Source: Phycisphaerae bacterium SM23_33 (lineage in GTDB: Bacteria > Planctomycetota > Phycisphaerae > SM23-33). Taken from it: a stretch of DNA of 12,914 nt. Of the stretch, positions 1 through 7,059 are shown piece after piece (position 1 is the stretch's first letter; each line of letters starts with the position of its first letter). Both the position numbers and the translations under genes were made by a program. The notes beneath the pieces are model-generated. The model was not told the origin of the DNA and did no database searches. It saw only the letters and a list, made by a program, of their open reading frames with translations. The stretch covers positions 1 to 12,914 of the forward strand of contig LJUF01000047.1 in assembly GCA_001303665.1 (NCBI GenBank). Direction: 5' to 3'.

Positions 1-493
1 CCGGCGTGGCGTACGGCCCGGTCAGGCCGGCCGTCGGCTCCGGGCCGCCCTGGGCCCCCCGGGCCGATTCGCGTGCGGTCACGAACGCCTCGGCCGCCGA
101 GCCGGTCATCCCGGGCAGCCCCGCCAGCATCTCCGCCGAGGCCGTGTTCGCATTCAGCCGGGCCGATTCGTCCTCCAGCCCCCATCGCGGCGAATCCGCC
201 ATCAGGCGAACCTTCGTTCGGCCCAGGGTCAGCGAGAACGGATCGGGATCGCCGCCGGCCCAGCCGTCGCCCAGCGTGTCGGCCGAGGCCGCGTCCGCCA
301 GCAGCAGCGCCTTGGCCAGGGCCGCGCCGCTGAGCAGCGCCTGCTGGGAGGCCGCCTCCCGGCCGCTGCGCCTCAGGTGAGCCTGCTGGAATCGCACGGT
401 CCCTCCCAGGGCCAGGCACACCACCGCCAGGACCGCCACCACCCACAGCACGACGATGAGGACGACGCCGCGTTGAGGTGTCCCGGCCGTCAT
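1..493 (-). CDS. gspK: Type II secretion minor pseudopilin GspK, N-terminal part (runs off window edge)
   Basis: Partial gene, 164 codons visible and open at base 1. The ATG at 493 overlaps the gspJ stop as ATGA. The N-terminus is a class III prepilin signal: a short leader ending Arg8-Gly9, then a hydrophobic helix VVLIVVLWVV. Position +5 of the mature protein is Val, not Glu; lack of Glu+5 is characteristic of GspK. Residues about 113-129 read LNANTASAEMLAGLPGM, the Asn-rich helix-hairpin-helix signature of the GspK family, followed by the start of the alpha-helical domain. GspK caps the pseudopilus tip with GspI and GspJ at the inner membrane. It is the last visible gene of the gspEFGHIJK run; gspL/M/D may lie beyond the edge. 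The identification is strong although the C-terminal half is not visible. Confidence 0.93.
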   Translation of the reverse strand, partial: MTAGTPQRGVVLIVVLWVVAVLAVVCLALGGTVRFQQAHLRRSGREAASQQALLSGAALAKALLLADAASADTLGDGWAGGDPDPFSLTLGRTKVRLMADSPRWGLEDESARLNANTASAEMLAGLPGMTGSAAEAFVTARESARGAQGGPEPTAGLTGPYATP

Positions 494-1182
494 GGGCTGC
501 CCTTTCCCGCCGGCGCGCCGATGAGAAATCCCTCCACGGCCACGGGTAGCGCCTGGGCGTAGACCTCGGCCGTGCCGTCGCGGGCGGGGAATTCCAGGAC
601 GACCTCGACGAGCCTGGGCGGGCGCGAGGGCTCGGCCGAGTTCCACCGCTCCGACCAGCCTTGGCCGTCGAAGTATCGCAGGCGGACAGCCCGCAGGCCG
701 GTGGCGAGGATTTCGTATCGGCCTTGGGCTTCCGCCATGACGCTTTCAGCGGACTCCGCGCCGGCGGATCCACCGGCGCCGGGCCGCCCCAGCGGCTGGG
801 ATCGGCGGATCAGCGACCCGCCGGAATCGGCCGGCATGAAGAAATAATCCACCAGCATCTCCTTTGCCTCGGGGGCCGGGCGGGCGTTGGTCTGAAGGCG
901 GAGCATGCAGCTTCCCGCCTCGCGGACCTGCGGCACGCCCAGCAGCGTCGGCGCCGACGGCGGTGGCCCCTGAAGCGCCAGCCGCAGGAGATCCTCGGCG
1001 AGCAGCCGGATCGCGCCCCATGCCATGGTGTCGCGCTCGGAGCTGTCCCGGCAGCGCCGGTAAGCCCCGATGCCTGACGACAGCGCGGTGTGCAGGGCCA
1101 GCAGGATCATGGCCAGCATGGAAATGGACAAGATGGTCTCCAGCAGCGTCAGGGCCGTCGAGCTGTTGGATCTTGTGTTCAC
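490..1182 (-). CDS. gspJ: Type II secretion minor pseudopilin GspJ
   Basis: 230 residues. I chose the GTG at 1182, which overlaps the gspI stop as GTGA; the open frame extends further upstream but only as a shadow of gspI. The prepilin motif is at residues 9-15 (TA, then LTLLE), with Glu at +5 and about 18 hydrophobic residues after it. The residue at -1 is Ala rather than the usual Gly. The C-terminal part contains the GspJ-like pattern of a Gly-Trp segment (GQGWSERW), then PPRLVEVVLEF and a final beta-strand. GspJ is predicted to form the pseudopilus tip complex with GspI and GspK after cleavage and methylation by a prepilin peptidase, which is not encoded here. The gene is translationally coupled to both neighbours (gspI upstream, gspK downstream). 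Family and position agree; the only uncertainty is the exact start. Confidence 0.9.
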   Translation of the reverse strand: MNTRSNSSTALTLLETILSISMLAMILLALHTALSSGIGAYRRCRDSSERDTMAWGAIRLLAEDLLRLALQGPPPSAPTLLGVPQVREAGSCMLRLQTNARPAPEAKEMLVDYFFMPADSGGSLIRRSQPLGRPGAGGSAGAESAESVMAEAQGRYEILATGLRAVRLRYFDGQGWSERWNSAEPSRPPRLVEVVLEFPARDGTAEVYAQALPVAVEGFLIGAPAGKGSP

Positions 1183-1613
1183 GGGGCTGCAGGCCTCTGG
1201 GGCTGGGCCGGCACCAAGCGCTCCAGCGTGACCGTTCGCTGCCAGCCTCGACTTTTCCACCGGACGGTGCAGACAAGGCGCCCGAGCCCCCCCTGGGAGC
1301 GGGCCTGCTGGACCTTCCAGTGATATGCCACGCCGGCGAGGTGGGTTTGCCCTTCCTGGGGCAGGGCGGCAGGGGCCTCGGCGGCGGCCCGGTTGAGCCT
1401 GTCGGCGGCCAGCCGGCCGGCGAACAGCCGCCGCTCCGTTCGCGCCGCGGCCGTCAGGCCGGCGGAAATGCTTTCGGCGACCATCACCAGGCCCACCGCC
1501 AGGACCACCGCCGCGACCAGCAATTCCAGAAGAGAGAATCCCCCTGCCCGGCGCCGGGCGGAAGCCGCCGGTGGGGTCGAAGCGGCCCAAGGCATGGTTT
1601 GGCTTGCCGACAT
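1179..1613 (-). CDS. gspI: Type II secretion minor pseudopilin GspI
   Basis: 144 residues from the ATG at 1613, two bases after the gspH stop (TGA TC ATG). An in-frame TTG at 1637 (152 residues) has a GGAGG four bases upstream and is a credible alternative start, so the N-terminal 8 residues are uncertain. The prepilin signal is clear: basic RRR, Ala-Gly-Gly, then FSLLELLVAAVVLAVGLVMV, with cleavage after Gly25 and Glu at +5. The short globular domain (about 100 residues) has the GspI-like ending with VCTVRWKSRGWQRTVTLERLV. GspI nucleates the GspI-J-K tip complex in the inner membrane. It sits in canonical order between gspH and gspJ and its stop overlaps the gspJ start. Length agrees with the family (usually about 120-150). 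Confidence 0.9.
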   Translation of the reverse strand: MSASQTMPWAASTPPAASARRRAGGFSLLELLVAAVVLAVGLVMVAESISAGLTAAARTERRLFAGRLAADRLNRAAAEAPAALPQEGQTHLAGVAYHWKVQQARSQGGLGRLVCTVRWKSRGWQRTVTLERLVPAQPQRPAAP

Positions 1614-1615
1614 GA

Positions 1616-2212
1616 TCAGCGGCCCAGGCCGCGACAATGGGCCTCCCAGTAGTTTTCAAGGGCGGCCATGGATTCCCGATCGAAGGCGCTGGGGGCGTCC
1701 TCCGGCAGCAGCCAGGCCAGGCCGCTGGGGCGGCGGACCTCGATCCGCATGCCGGTCCGGACGGGTTCTTCGGCCAGTGCGATGACGTAATCCTCGCTCA
1801 CCCCCCAGGGGGTGAAGCGGACGGTCAGCTCTTTCCGCCGGCTGACGCCGCGGTCCGGCGGGATCTGAAGCAGCTTTTTGACGGCGGGCAGTTGTTCGAG
1901 CCTGGCCCACTCGGCCCGCAGCGGCTGAGGGGGGTCGTCGTCCGTCCTCTGATGAGTCACCTGGGCGGTGTATCCGCCGGGGGCCGGCGCCAGATGCACC
2001 CGGCAGATCTGCCCCTCGCCGGCGGCCCACCATCGCGCCTGACGCAGCAGCCACAGCAGGTCGTAACTGGCCGAGCGGGCTCCAATCCGCCGGGCCGCCG
2101 GCCCCAGCCGCGGAAGCACCAGGGCCGCTGCCAGCGAGAGGATCACCACCACCAGCAGCAGCTCCATGAGGGTGAAGCTGCGGCTACCTGCGGGTGTTGC
2201 CGATGTCGTCAT
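1616..2212 (-). CDS. gspH: Type II secretion minor pseudopilin GspH
   Basis: 198 residues from the ATG at 2212; the first 29 bases overlap the end of gspG. The prepilin motif is FTLMELLLVVVILSLAAALV with Glu17 at +5. The residue before the predicted cleavage is Ser12 (GSRS), not Gly, which is unusual. The following helix continues through LPRLGPAARRIGARSASYDLLWLLRQAR, as in GspH/FimT-type pseudopilins. A late segment LTVRFTPWGVSEDYVIAL matches the beta-strand pattern of the GspH C-terminal domain. GspH is a minor pseudopilin linking the tip complex to the GspG shaft. It is slightly longer than many homologues. It belongs to the gspEFGHIJK transcription unit. A second GspG-like major subunit is the alternative, but it lacks the Ca-binding C-terminal loop seen in gspG, so GspH is preferred. 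Confidence 0.87.
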   Translation of the reverse strand: MTTSATPAGSRSFTLMELLLVVVILSLAAALVLPRLGPAARRIGARSASYDLLWLLRQARWWAAGEGQICRVHLAPAPGGYTAQVTHQRTDDDPPQPLRAEWARLEQLPAVKKLLQIPPDRGVSRRKELTVRFTPWGVSEDYVIALAEEPVRTGMRIEVRRPSGLAWLLPEDAPSAFDRESMAALENYWEAHCRGLGR

Positions 2213-2603
2213 CGGTGTTTTCCTGGCCGTCGGGGCCGAGCGAGAACAGGTCGTAGCCGTCGGTGTTGACCGAGCCGGGGCAGCGGTAGACGTAGTCGCG
2301 CCCCCAGGGGTCCTTGGGGAGGGTGGACTCCTCGAGGAACCGCTCCCACTCGGTTCCCTCCGGCAGCCCGGGGGGTCGTTCCACGAGGGCTCGCAGGCCC
2401 TCGGCCGTGGTGGGGTAGCGCCCGCACGCCCTTTCGAATGCGCTCAGCGCCGTCTTGAAGCTGCTGACCTGGGCGGCGGTGGCGGTCTGCCGGGCCTTTT
2501 CGCCCCAGCCCACGACCCGCGGCAGCACCAGCGCCGCCAGCAGGCCGATGATCACCACCACCAGGATCATCTCCATCAACGTGAAGCCGTTTCGTTTTGG
2601 CAT
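2184..2603 (-). CDS. gspG: Type II secretion major pseudopilin GspG
   Basis: 139 residues, the normal GspG length. The ATG at 2603 follows gspF by 9 bases, with a GAGG ribosome-binding site that overlaps the gspF stop. The leader is only six residues (MPKRNG), cleaved before FTLMEMILVVVIIGLLAALVLPRV; Glu11 is at +5. GspG hallmarks follow: GRYPTTAEGLRALV at 61-74, KDPWGRDYVYRCPG at 97-110, and the calcium-binding C-terminal loop GYDLFSLGPDGQENTDDDIGN at about 116-136. GspG polymerises into the periplasmic pseudopilus that pushes substrates through the GspD secretin, driven by the GspE ATPase. The full calcium loop suggests a functional major subunit. It lies between the platform protein GspF and the minor pseudopilins. 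No frame damage is seen. Confidence 0.97.
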   Translation of the reverse strand: MPKRNGFTLMEMILVVVIIGLLAALVLPRVVGWGEKARQTATAAQVSSFKTALSAFERACGRYPTTAEGLRALVERPPGLPEGTEWERFLEESTLPKDPWGRDYVYRCPGSVNTDGYDLFSLGPDGQENTDDDIGNTRR

Positions 2604-2612
2604 GGCTCAACC

Positions 2613-3707
2613 TCACCCGACCAGCGTGTTCATCAGCAGCACCGGCAGCAGCAGGGCCATCACCGTCAACCCCACCAGGGCCCCGACCAGCAGGATGATG
2701 GCCGGCTCGATAAGGGACACCAGGGCGTCGGTCCTGGCCTGGAAGTCGCGGTATCGCTGGGCGGCCAGGTGGCTCAGCACCGACGCCAGTTTGCCGCTGG
2801 CCTCGCTGACGACGATCATTTCGGTGGTGGTGGCATCGAAGAACCGGCTGTTCCTCATGGGCCCGCTGAGGGGCTCGCCGCGTTCGACGGCCTGGGCCAA
2901 GCGCACGATCTCCTGGCGGATGGAAAAGTTCCTGACGACCTGGGCGGCCAGGCCCAGGCTGCGGAGCACGGTGACCCCGCCGGTCAGCAGCAGCGCCATC
3001 GTCCCGGTCAGCCGGGACATCTCCCAGTCGCGCAGCACCGGCCCGAAGACGGGCAGCCGCAGCACAAGCCCGTCCCAGCGGAGGCGGAACTTCTGCCACC
3101 GCCACAGCCCCCGCCAAGCCAGCACGCCCACCACGCCCGCCACCAGGAAGACCAGCCGATTGCCGGCCAGAAACCCGCTGACCGCCAGCAGCGCCCGTGT
3201 CGGGGCCGGCAGCAGCGTGTGCGCCACCTGGTAAACCCGCGTGAACCGCGGCACCACCCAGGTCAGCAGGAAGATCACCGAGGCCAGGGCCGTCACCGCC
3301 AGCAAGGCCGGATACGCCAGCTTGGCCTTGATCTGCTTGATGGCGTCGGCCTGCCGGGCCGCCTGGACGGCCAGGCTGGACAGCGTCTTCTGGAGGAACC
3401 CGCCGGCCTCGGCGGCGCGGACCATGGCGACCTGCACTTCGGGAAAGTACCGGTCCAGGGTGGCCATGGCCCCGGCCAGGGAGGCCCCGTTGACGACGGC
3501 GGCGTTGAGGGTCTCGGCGAGTCTGGCCAGCGGGGGCTGGGCGCTCTGGCGGGCGATGGCCTGCAGTGCCCGGCTGACGGGGCAGCCGGCGTCCAGCAGG
3601 TCGGACAGTTGGACCATGAGCTGGCCGATGTGCCGGGCGGTCAGGCCCGGGATCCGCGGCGAGCCGGACCCGCGCCCAGCGGCGGATTGTAGGGGGCCTG
3701 CATTCAT
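2613..3707 (-). CDS. gspF: Type II secretion inner-membrane platform protein GspF (short N-terminus)
   Basis: 364 residues from the ATG at 3707, which overlaps the gspE stop as ATGA; the longer open frame upstream is only a shadow of gspE. It contains two T2SSF repeats, each a cytoplasmic helical bundle followed by membrane segments. Repeat 1 starts at LTARHIGQLMVQLSDLLDAG (about residues 24-43). Repeat 2 starts near WEMSRLTGTMALLLTGGVTVL. Membrane segments include YPALLAVTALASVIFLLTWVV, a second around NRLVFLVAGVVGVLAW, and a C-terminal one ending in LMNTLVG. GspF connects the GspE ATPase with the pseudopilus base. Typical GspF proteins are about 400 residues and begin with a roughly 55-70 residue segment (the FRYKALDxxG region) that is absent here. 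Only about 23 low-complexity residues precede repeat 1. Confidence 0.94.
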   Translation of the reverse strand: MNAGPLQSAAGRGSGSPRIPGLTARHIGQLMVQLSDLLDAGCPVSRALQAIARQSAQPPLARLAETLNAAVVNGASLAGAMATLDRYFPEVQVAMVRAAEAGGFLQKTLSSLAVQAARQADAIKQIKAKLAYPALLAVTALASVIFLLTWVVPRFTRVYQVAHTLLPAPTRALLAVSGFLAGNRLVFLVAGVVGVLAWRGLWRWQKFRLRWDGLVLRLPVFGPVLRDWEMSRLTGTMALLLTGGVTVLRSLGLAAQVVRNFSIRQEIVRLAQAVERGEPLSGPMRNSRFFDATTTEMIVVSEASGKLASVLSHLAAQRYRDFQARTDALVSLIEPAIILLVGALVGLTVMALLLPVLLMNTLVG

Positions 3708-5521
3708 GCCGGGTCGTCTTTCGTCTCCGCGCCGCTGCGGGCTGCGCCGCCCCTGTCTTCTTCGGCCACGTCGCGGGTGACCCTGTACACCTCGCCGATG
3801 GTGGTCACCCCGGCCCGCACCAGTTCGACGCCTGCCTGGCGCAGCGGCACCAGCCCGTGGCCGGTGGCGGCCTCGCGAACGGCGGCGGTGCCGGCGCCGC
3901 TGATGATCATCTCGGCGATGGAGGGGCTGACGGCGAACGATTCGAAGATGCCCGTGCGGCCGGTGTAGCCGGTGTGCCGGCAGGCCTCGCAGCCGCGGCC
4001 GCGGAAAATCGTGCCGTCTCGCAGCACGGGGAAGTCGGCCAGCACGTCCGGGGGGATCACCTCCACCGGCTGCTTGCAGTGCGGGCAGACCACCCGCACC
4101 AGCCGCTGGGCCAGCACCACCTTCACGGCCGAGGCAATCATGTACCGCGGCGCCCCCATGCTCGTCAGCCGGGACACGGCCGTGGGGGCGTCGTTGGTGT
4201 GCAGCGTGGCCAGCACCAGGTGGCCGGTGATGGCCGAGTTCAGGGCGATGTTGGCCGTGGCGGCGTCGCGAATCTCCCCGACCATGATCACGTCCGGGTC
4301 GTGGCGGACGATGCTCCGCAGCAGGCTGGAGAACCCCAGCCCGATGGATTCCTTCACCTGCACCTGGGTGATGCCCTCCAGGCGGTACTCCACGGGGTCC
4401 TCGATGGTGACGATCTTTCGCCCGGGTCGGTTGATGTAACTCAAACAGGCGTACAGGGTGGTGGTCTTGCCGCTGCCGGTCGGGCCGGTCACCAGCACCA
4501 GCCCCTGGGCCAGCGAAAGCACCCAGCGGCAGCGCTGCAGCATTTCCTCGGGCATGCCCAGCTCGCCCAGGTCGCGGAACTGCGCCTGCTGATCGAGGAT
4601 CCGCAGCACCACGCTCTCGCCGTAGATGCTGGGCAGCACCGAGACGCGAACGTCCACGGGTCGGCCGACGATCATCAGCCGGATCTGGCCGTCCTGGCTG
4701 AGGCGCTTCTCGGCGATGTCCAGGTCGCTGAGGACCTTCAGCCGCGAGATGATCGCCGGCTCGAGCTGCTTGACGGCCGGGGGAACGGGAATCTCCTGAA
4801 GCACCCCGTCGATGCGGAAGCGCACCCGCAGCTGCTGCTCGTAGGGCTCGATGTGGATGTCGGAGGCCCGGCTCTTGACCGCCTCGATGAGCAACTGGTT
4901 GACGAACTGCGTGACCGAGGCCTCCTGGGTGGAGTCGAGGTTTTCGGTGATGGCCACCGGCTCGGGGGCCAGCAGCTTCACGGGGGCCTCGACCTCGCCC
5001 TCGCCTGCGACCAGCTCGCTGACGGTCTGGGCCCCCAGGCCGTAAAAACTCTGAAGGAACCGGTTCAGCCGCGAGGGCGGGCCCAGAACCAGCCGCACCG
5101 GCGCCCCGACGACCGTGGAGACCTGGTCGGTCTGCGTGAGCATCTCCACCTGAGAGGTGACGACGACCAGCTCCCCCTCGTGCCACTGCACGGGGGCGAT
5201 GCCGTGGGCCAGCGCGAACGTGCTGGGCAGGAAACGGGCCAGTTCCTCGTCGAGCTCCCGCCCGGTGAGCGGCTCGAACTCCACGCCCAGGAACTCCGCC
5301 AGCAGGCGATAGATGGCCCCCTCGGCCGCCGGAGCCCGCTCCACCAGCAGTTCCTGGATGCCCCGGCCGGTGAGGTGGCTCTCCTGGACAGCCCAGTGGA
5401 CGAGCGGCTCGGCGACGACCCCCGCGGAGCGCACCGCCTCAACAAAGGCCTGGAATCCCTTCGGGCGCGCGGCCGGCGTGTCGCGGGAAGCAGCCGCTTC
5501 GTTTACCCGCTCCTCTGCCAT
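3704..5521 (-). CDS. gspE: Type II secretion assembly ATPase GspE
   Basis: 605 residues, ATG at 5521; first gene of the operon. The N-terminal T2SSE-N domain (about 25-165) is the part expected to dock onto GspL or the platform. The C-terminal AAA+ secretion ATPase follows a linker with ASDIHIEPYEQQLRVRFRIDG at about 219-239. Walker A GPTGSGKTTT is at 346-355. The Asp box region holds TIEDPVEYR at about 372-380. Walker B is VIMVGE at 411-416, followed by IRDA. The His box TGHLVLATLHTND is at 432-444. A tetracysteine zinc site is seen as CPHC (479-482) and CEAC (511-514), as in GspE and PilB. It is a cytoplasmic hexameric ATPase powering pseudopilus extension. PilB is the alternative, but the adjoining gspF-K set argues for T2SS. 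A weak Shine-Dalgarno precedes the ATG. Confidence 0.97.
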   Translation of the reverse strand: MAEERVNEAAASRDTPAARPKGFQAFVEAVRSAGVVAEPLVHWAVQESHLTGRGIQELLVERAPAAEGAIYRLLAEFLGVEFEPLTGRELDEELARFLPSTFALAHGIAPVQWHEGELVVVTSQVEMLTQTDQVSTVVGAPVRLVLGPPSRLNRFLQSFYGLGAQTVSELVAGEGEVEAPVKLLAPEPVAITENLDSTQEASVTQFVNQLLIEAVKSRASDIHIEPYEQQLRVRFRIDGVLQEIPVPPAVKQLEPAIISRLKVLSDLDIAEKRLSQDGQIRLMIVGRPVDVRVSVLPSIYGESVVLRILDQQAQFRDLGELGMPEEMLQRCRWVLSLAQGLVLVTGPTGSGKTTTLYACLSYINRPGRKIVTIEDPVEYRLEGITQVQVKESIGLGFSSLLRSIVRHDPDVIMVGEIRDAATANIALNSAITGHLVLATLHTNDAPTAVSRLTSMGAPRYMIASAVKVVLAQRLVRVVCPHCKQPVEVIPPDVLADFPVLRDGTIFRGRGCEACRHTGYTGRTGIFESFAVSPSIAEMIISGAGTAAVREAATGHGLVPLRQAGVELVRAGVTTIGEVYRVTRDVAEEDRGGAARSGAETKDDPA

Positions 5522-5745
5522 GACACCACGTCACACAAGTTAGCACAGGACGGACCCTTCATAAACAATGAAACCCCCGAGCCGCCTTGGCGGGCCGGCG
5601 TCCACCTTTGCCGTCGAACCTGGGCGGACGTTTGCGGCCTGATCCGGGCGGCGTGGCGCGATCTTCGTGGAATGCCCGCCGCTTGTTTGAAGGCGGCGTG
5701 GGCGCATCCGCGACGTGGCCGGCGGGAGCTTGAGGCGGCCGCGGG
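5522..5745. other. Intergenic region upstream of gspE and downstream of the REC-FNT gene
   Basis: 224 bp with no convincing gene. It should hold the gsp promoter (minus strand) and the end of the regulator/channel transcript. The only promoter-like pair I find for gspE is poor: TTGTTT (near 5570) with GCTAAC 18 bases later. No GG-N10-GC sigma54 core is apparent on the minus strand. A small TTCAT/ATGAA dyad lies at about 5559-5573. Readthrough from the REC-FNT unit into gspE cannot be excluded. Confidence 0.5.
5677..5698 (-). terminator. Possible hairpin terminator after the REC-FNT gene
   Basis: A perfect 6-bp GC stem (CGCCGC at 5677-5682 with GCGGCG at 5693-5698) encloses a 10-base AT-richer loop, about 50-70 bases downstream of the REC-FNT stop. 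No run of T follows on the minus strand, so intrinsic termination would be weak, and in GC-rich DNA such stems arise easily. Confidence 0.25.
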
Positions 5746-7044
5746 TCAGGCCGAAGAACCGGTTGATTTGACTTGGGCCTTTTTCCTCTGGCCGCGCATG
5801 AAGGCCCACCAGTACGCCGAGCCCACGAAGATGGCCCCGCCCACCACGTTCCCCAGCGTCACCGGAATGAGGTTGGCCAGGAAGAACCCTCCCCAGGTGA
5901 GCGATTCCAGGCCGGCGGCTCCGGCCGCGGCGCTGGTGCCCTTCAGCAGCAGGCCCAAGGGAATGAAGTACATGTTCGCCACGCAGTGCTCGTAGCCCAA
6001 GGCCACGAACGCCATAATGGGGAAGAAGATGACCAGCACCTTGCCGGCGATGTCCTTGGCCGACAGGGCCATCCACACGGCCAGGCAGACCAGCCAGTTG
6101 CAGCCGATGCCGCGGAAGAAGGCGTTGCCGAACGACAGGTTGACCTTGGCGCTGGCAATGGCGACGGCCTTGGCGCCGACCCCGCCGGACGCCATCTTCC
6201 ACAGCCCCGACTCGTACATGATGAAGGCCAGCAGCAGCGCCCCGATGAAGTTGGCCACGTAAACCACGGCCCAGCGGTTCAGCATGCGGGCCAGTCCGTA
6301 CTCCTTGCCCAGCACCCCCGTGATCATCAGATTGTTGCCGGTGAACAGCTCGGCCCCGGCGATGACCACCAGGATCAGTCCCACGGAAAACACCGAACCG
6401 GCCAGCACCTGGGCCACCCCGGTGCCGAACTTGCTCGCCGCGTCGTACCCCACCAGCGTGGCCAGGGCCGCCCCAAAGCCGATGTACCCCCCGGCCAGAA
6501 TCCCCAGGATCAGGGCGTTCAGGAGGGACAGCGTGGCTTTCTTGACGCCGACGCCCCGGGTGACCATCTCCGCCACGGCCTGCGGGCTTCGGTGCTCGAA
6601 GTGTTCGGGCCTTGGCGCGATTCCTTTGATCTCCTGCGCCACCCGCTCGAGGGCACCGACCGCCGCCTTGTCAGGCAGCCTGGTCAGCGCCTCCCTGACG
6701 GCCTGCGTGATCTCTTCCGGCGTGAAAGGTTTGCAGATGTAGTCGGACACGCCCAGCCGCATGGCCTCGGCGGCCGTTTGCAGCGCGCCGTAGCCGGTCA
6801 CGATCAACACGGCCATGTTGCCGCGGTCCCGGCGAGCGGTCCGCACGATTTCCATGCCGTCCAGGTCCGGCATCTTCAGGTCAACCAGCGCGCAGTCGTA
6901 GTAGCCGCACCGGGTACGTTCCAGCCCCTCCTGTCCCGAGGCGGCGGTCTCCACCTCGTAGCCGTGCTCGCCCAGGACCCTCTGGCAACTCTGCCGAACC
7001 GTGGCGTCGTCATCGATGACGAGAATCCGCTTCCGGGCCACCAT
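5746..7044 (-). CDS. Receiver domain fused to a formate/nitrite transporter (REC-FNT channel)
   Basis: 432 residues, one uninterrupted frame. The ATG at 7044 has AAGGAG eight bases upstream. Residues 1-122 form a complete response-regulator receiver: acidic pair D11-D12, phospho-acceptor Asp55 (in CALVDLKMPD), Thr83 and Lys105 (CKPF). After a linker of roughly 123-165 comes a full FNT channel, about 166-418, with six membrane segments. FNT signatures are GAELFTGNNL at 230-239 (the TM2 omega-loop region), RGIGCNWLVCLAVW at 311-324, the central pore histidine His353 in FVALGYEHCVANMYFIP, and NLIPVTLGNVVGG at 391-403. FNT proteins form pentameric channels for formate, nitrite, hydrosulfide or related monovalent anions; both termini are cytoplasmic, so the receiver can be phosphorylated. 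In FocA the N-terminal segment takes part in gating, and here the receiver occupies that end. The substrate cannot be told. It lies 15 bases after a second receiver gene, probably in the same transcript. Confidence 0.95.
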   Translation of the reverse strand: MVARKRILVIDDDATVRQSCQRVLGEHGYEVETAASGQEGLERTRCGYYDCALVDLKMPDLDGMEIVRTARRDRGNMAVLIVTGYGALQTAAEAMRLGVSDYICKPFTPEEITQAVREALTRLPDKAAVGALERVAQEIKGIAPRPEHFEHRSPQAVAEMVTRGVGVKKATLSLLNALILGILAGGYIGFGAALATLVGYDAASKFGTGVAQVLAGSVFSVGLILVVIAGAELFTGNNLMITGVLGKEYGLARMLNRWAVVYVANFIGALLLAFIMYESGLWKMASGGVGAKAVAIASAKVNLSFGNAFFRGIGCNWLVCLAVWMALSAKDIAGKVLVIFFPIMAFVALGYEHCVANMYFIPLGLLLKGTSAAAGAAGLESLTWGGFFLANLIPVTLGNVVGGAIFVGSAYWWAFMRGQRKKAQVKSTGSSA

Positions 7045-7059
7045 CAGGCGTTCTCCTTG

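Noticed and set aside
1183..1659. Upstream extension of the gspJ frame
   Set aside because: Shadow of gspI; the GTGA junction and the prepilin leader fix the gspJ start at 1182.
2166..3692. 508-residue open frame on the plus strand
   Set aside because: Antisense to gspG and gspF; Gln/His/Gly-rich without recognisable domains.
3708..5186. Upstream extension of the gspF frame
   Set aside because: It lies out of frame inside gspE; the true gspF starts at the ATG overlapping the gspE stop.
3857..5995. 712-residue open frame on the plus strand
   Set aside because: Antisense to gspE, whose motifs are complete; the composition is low-complexity and no family is recognisable.
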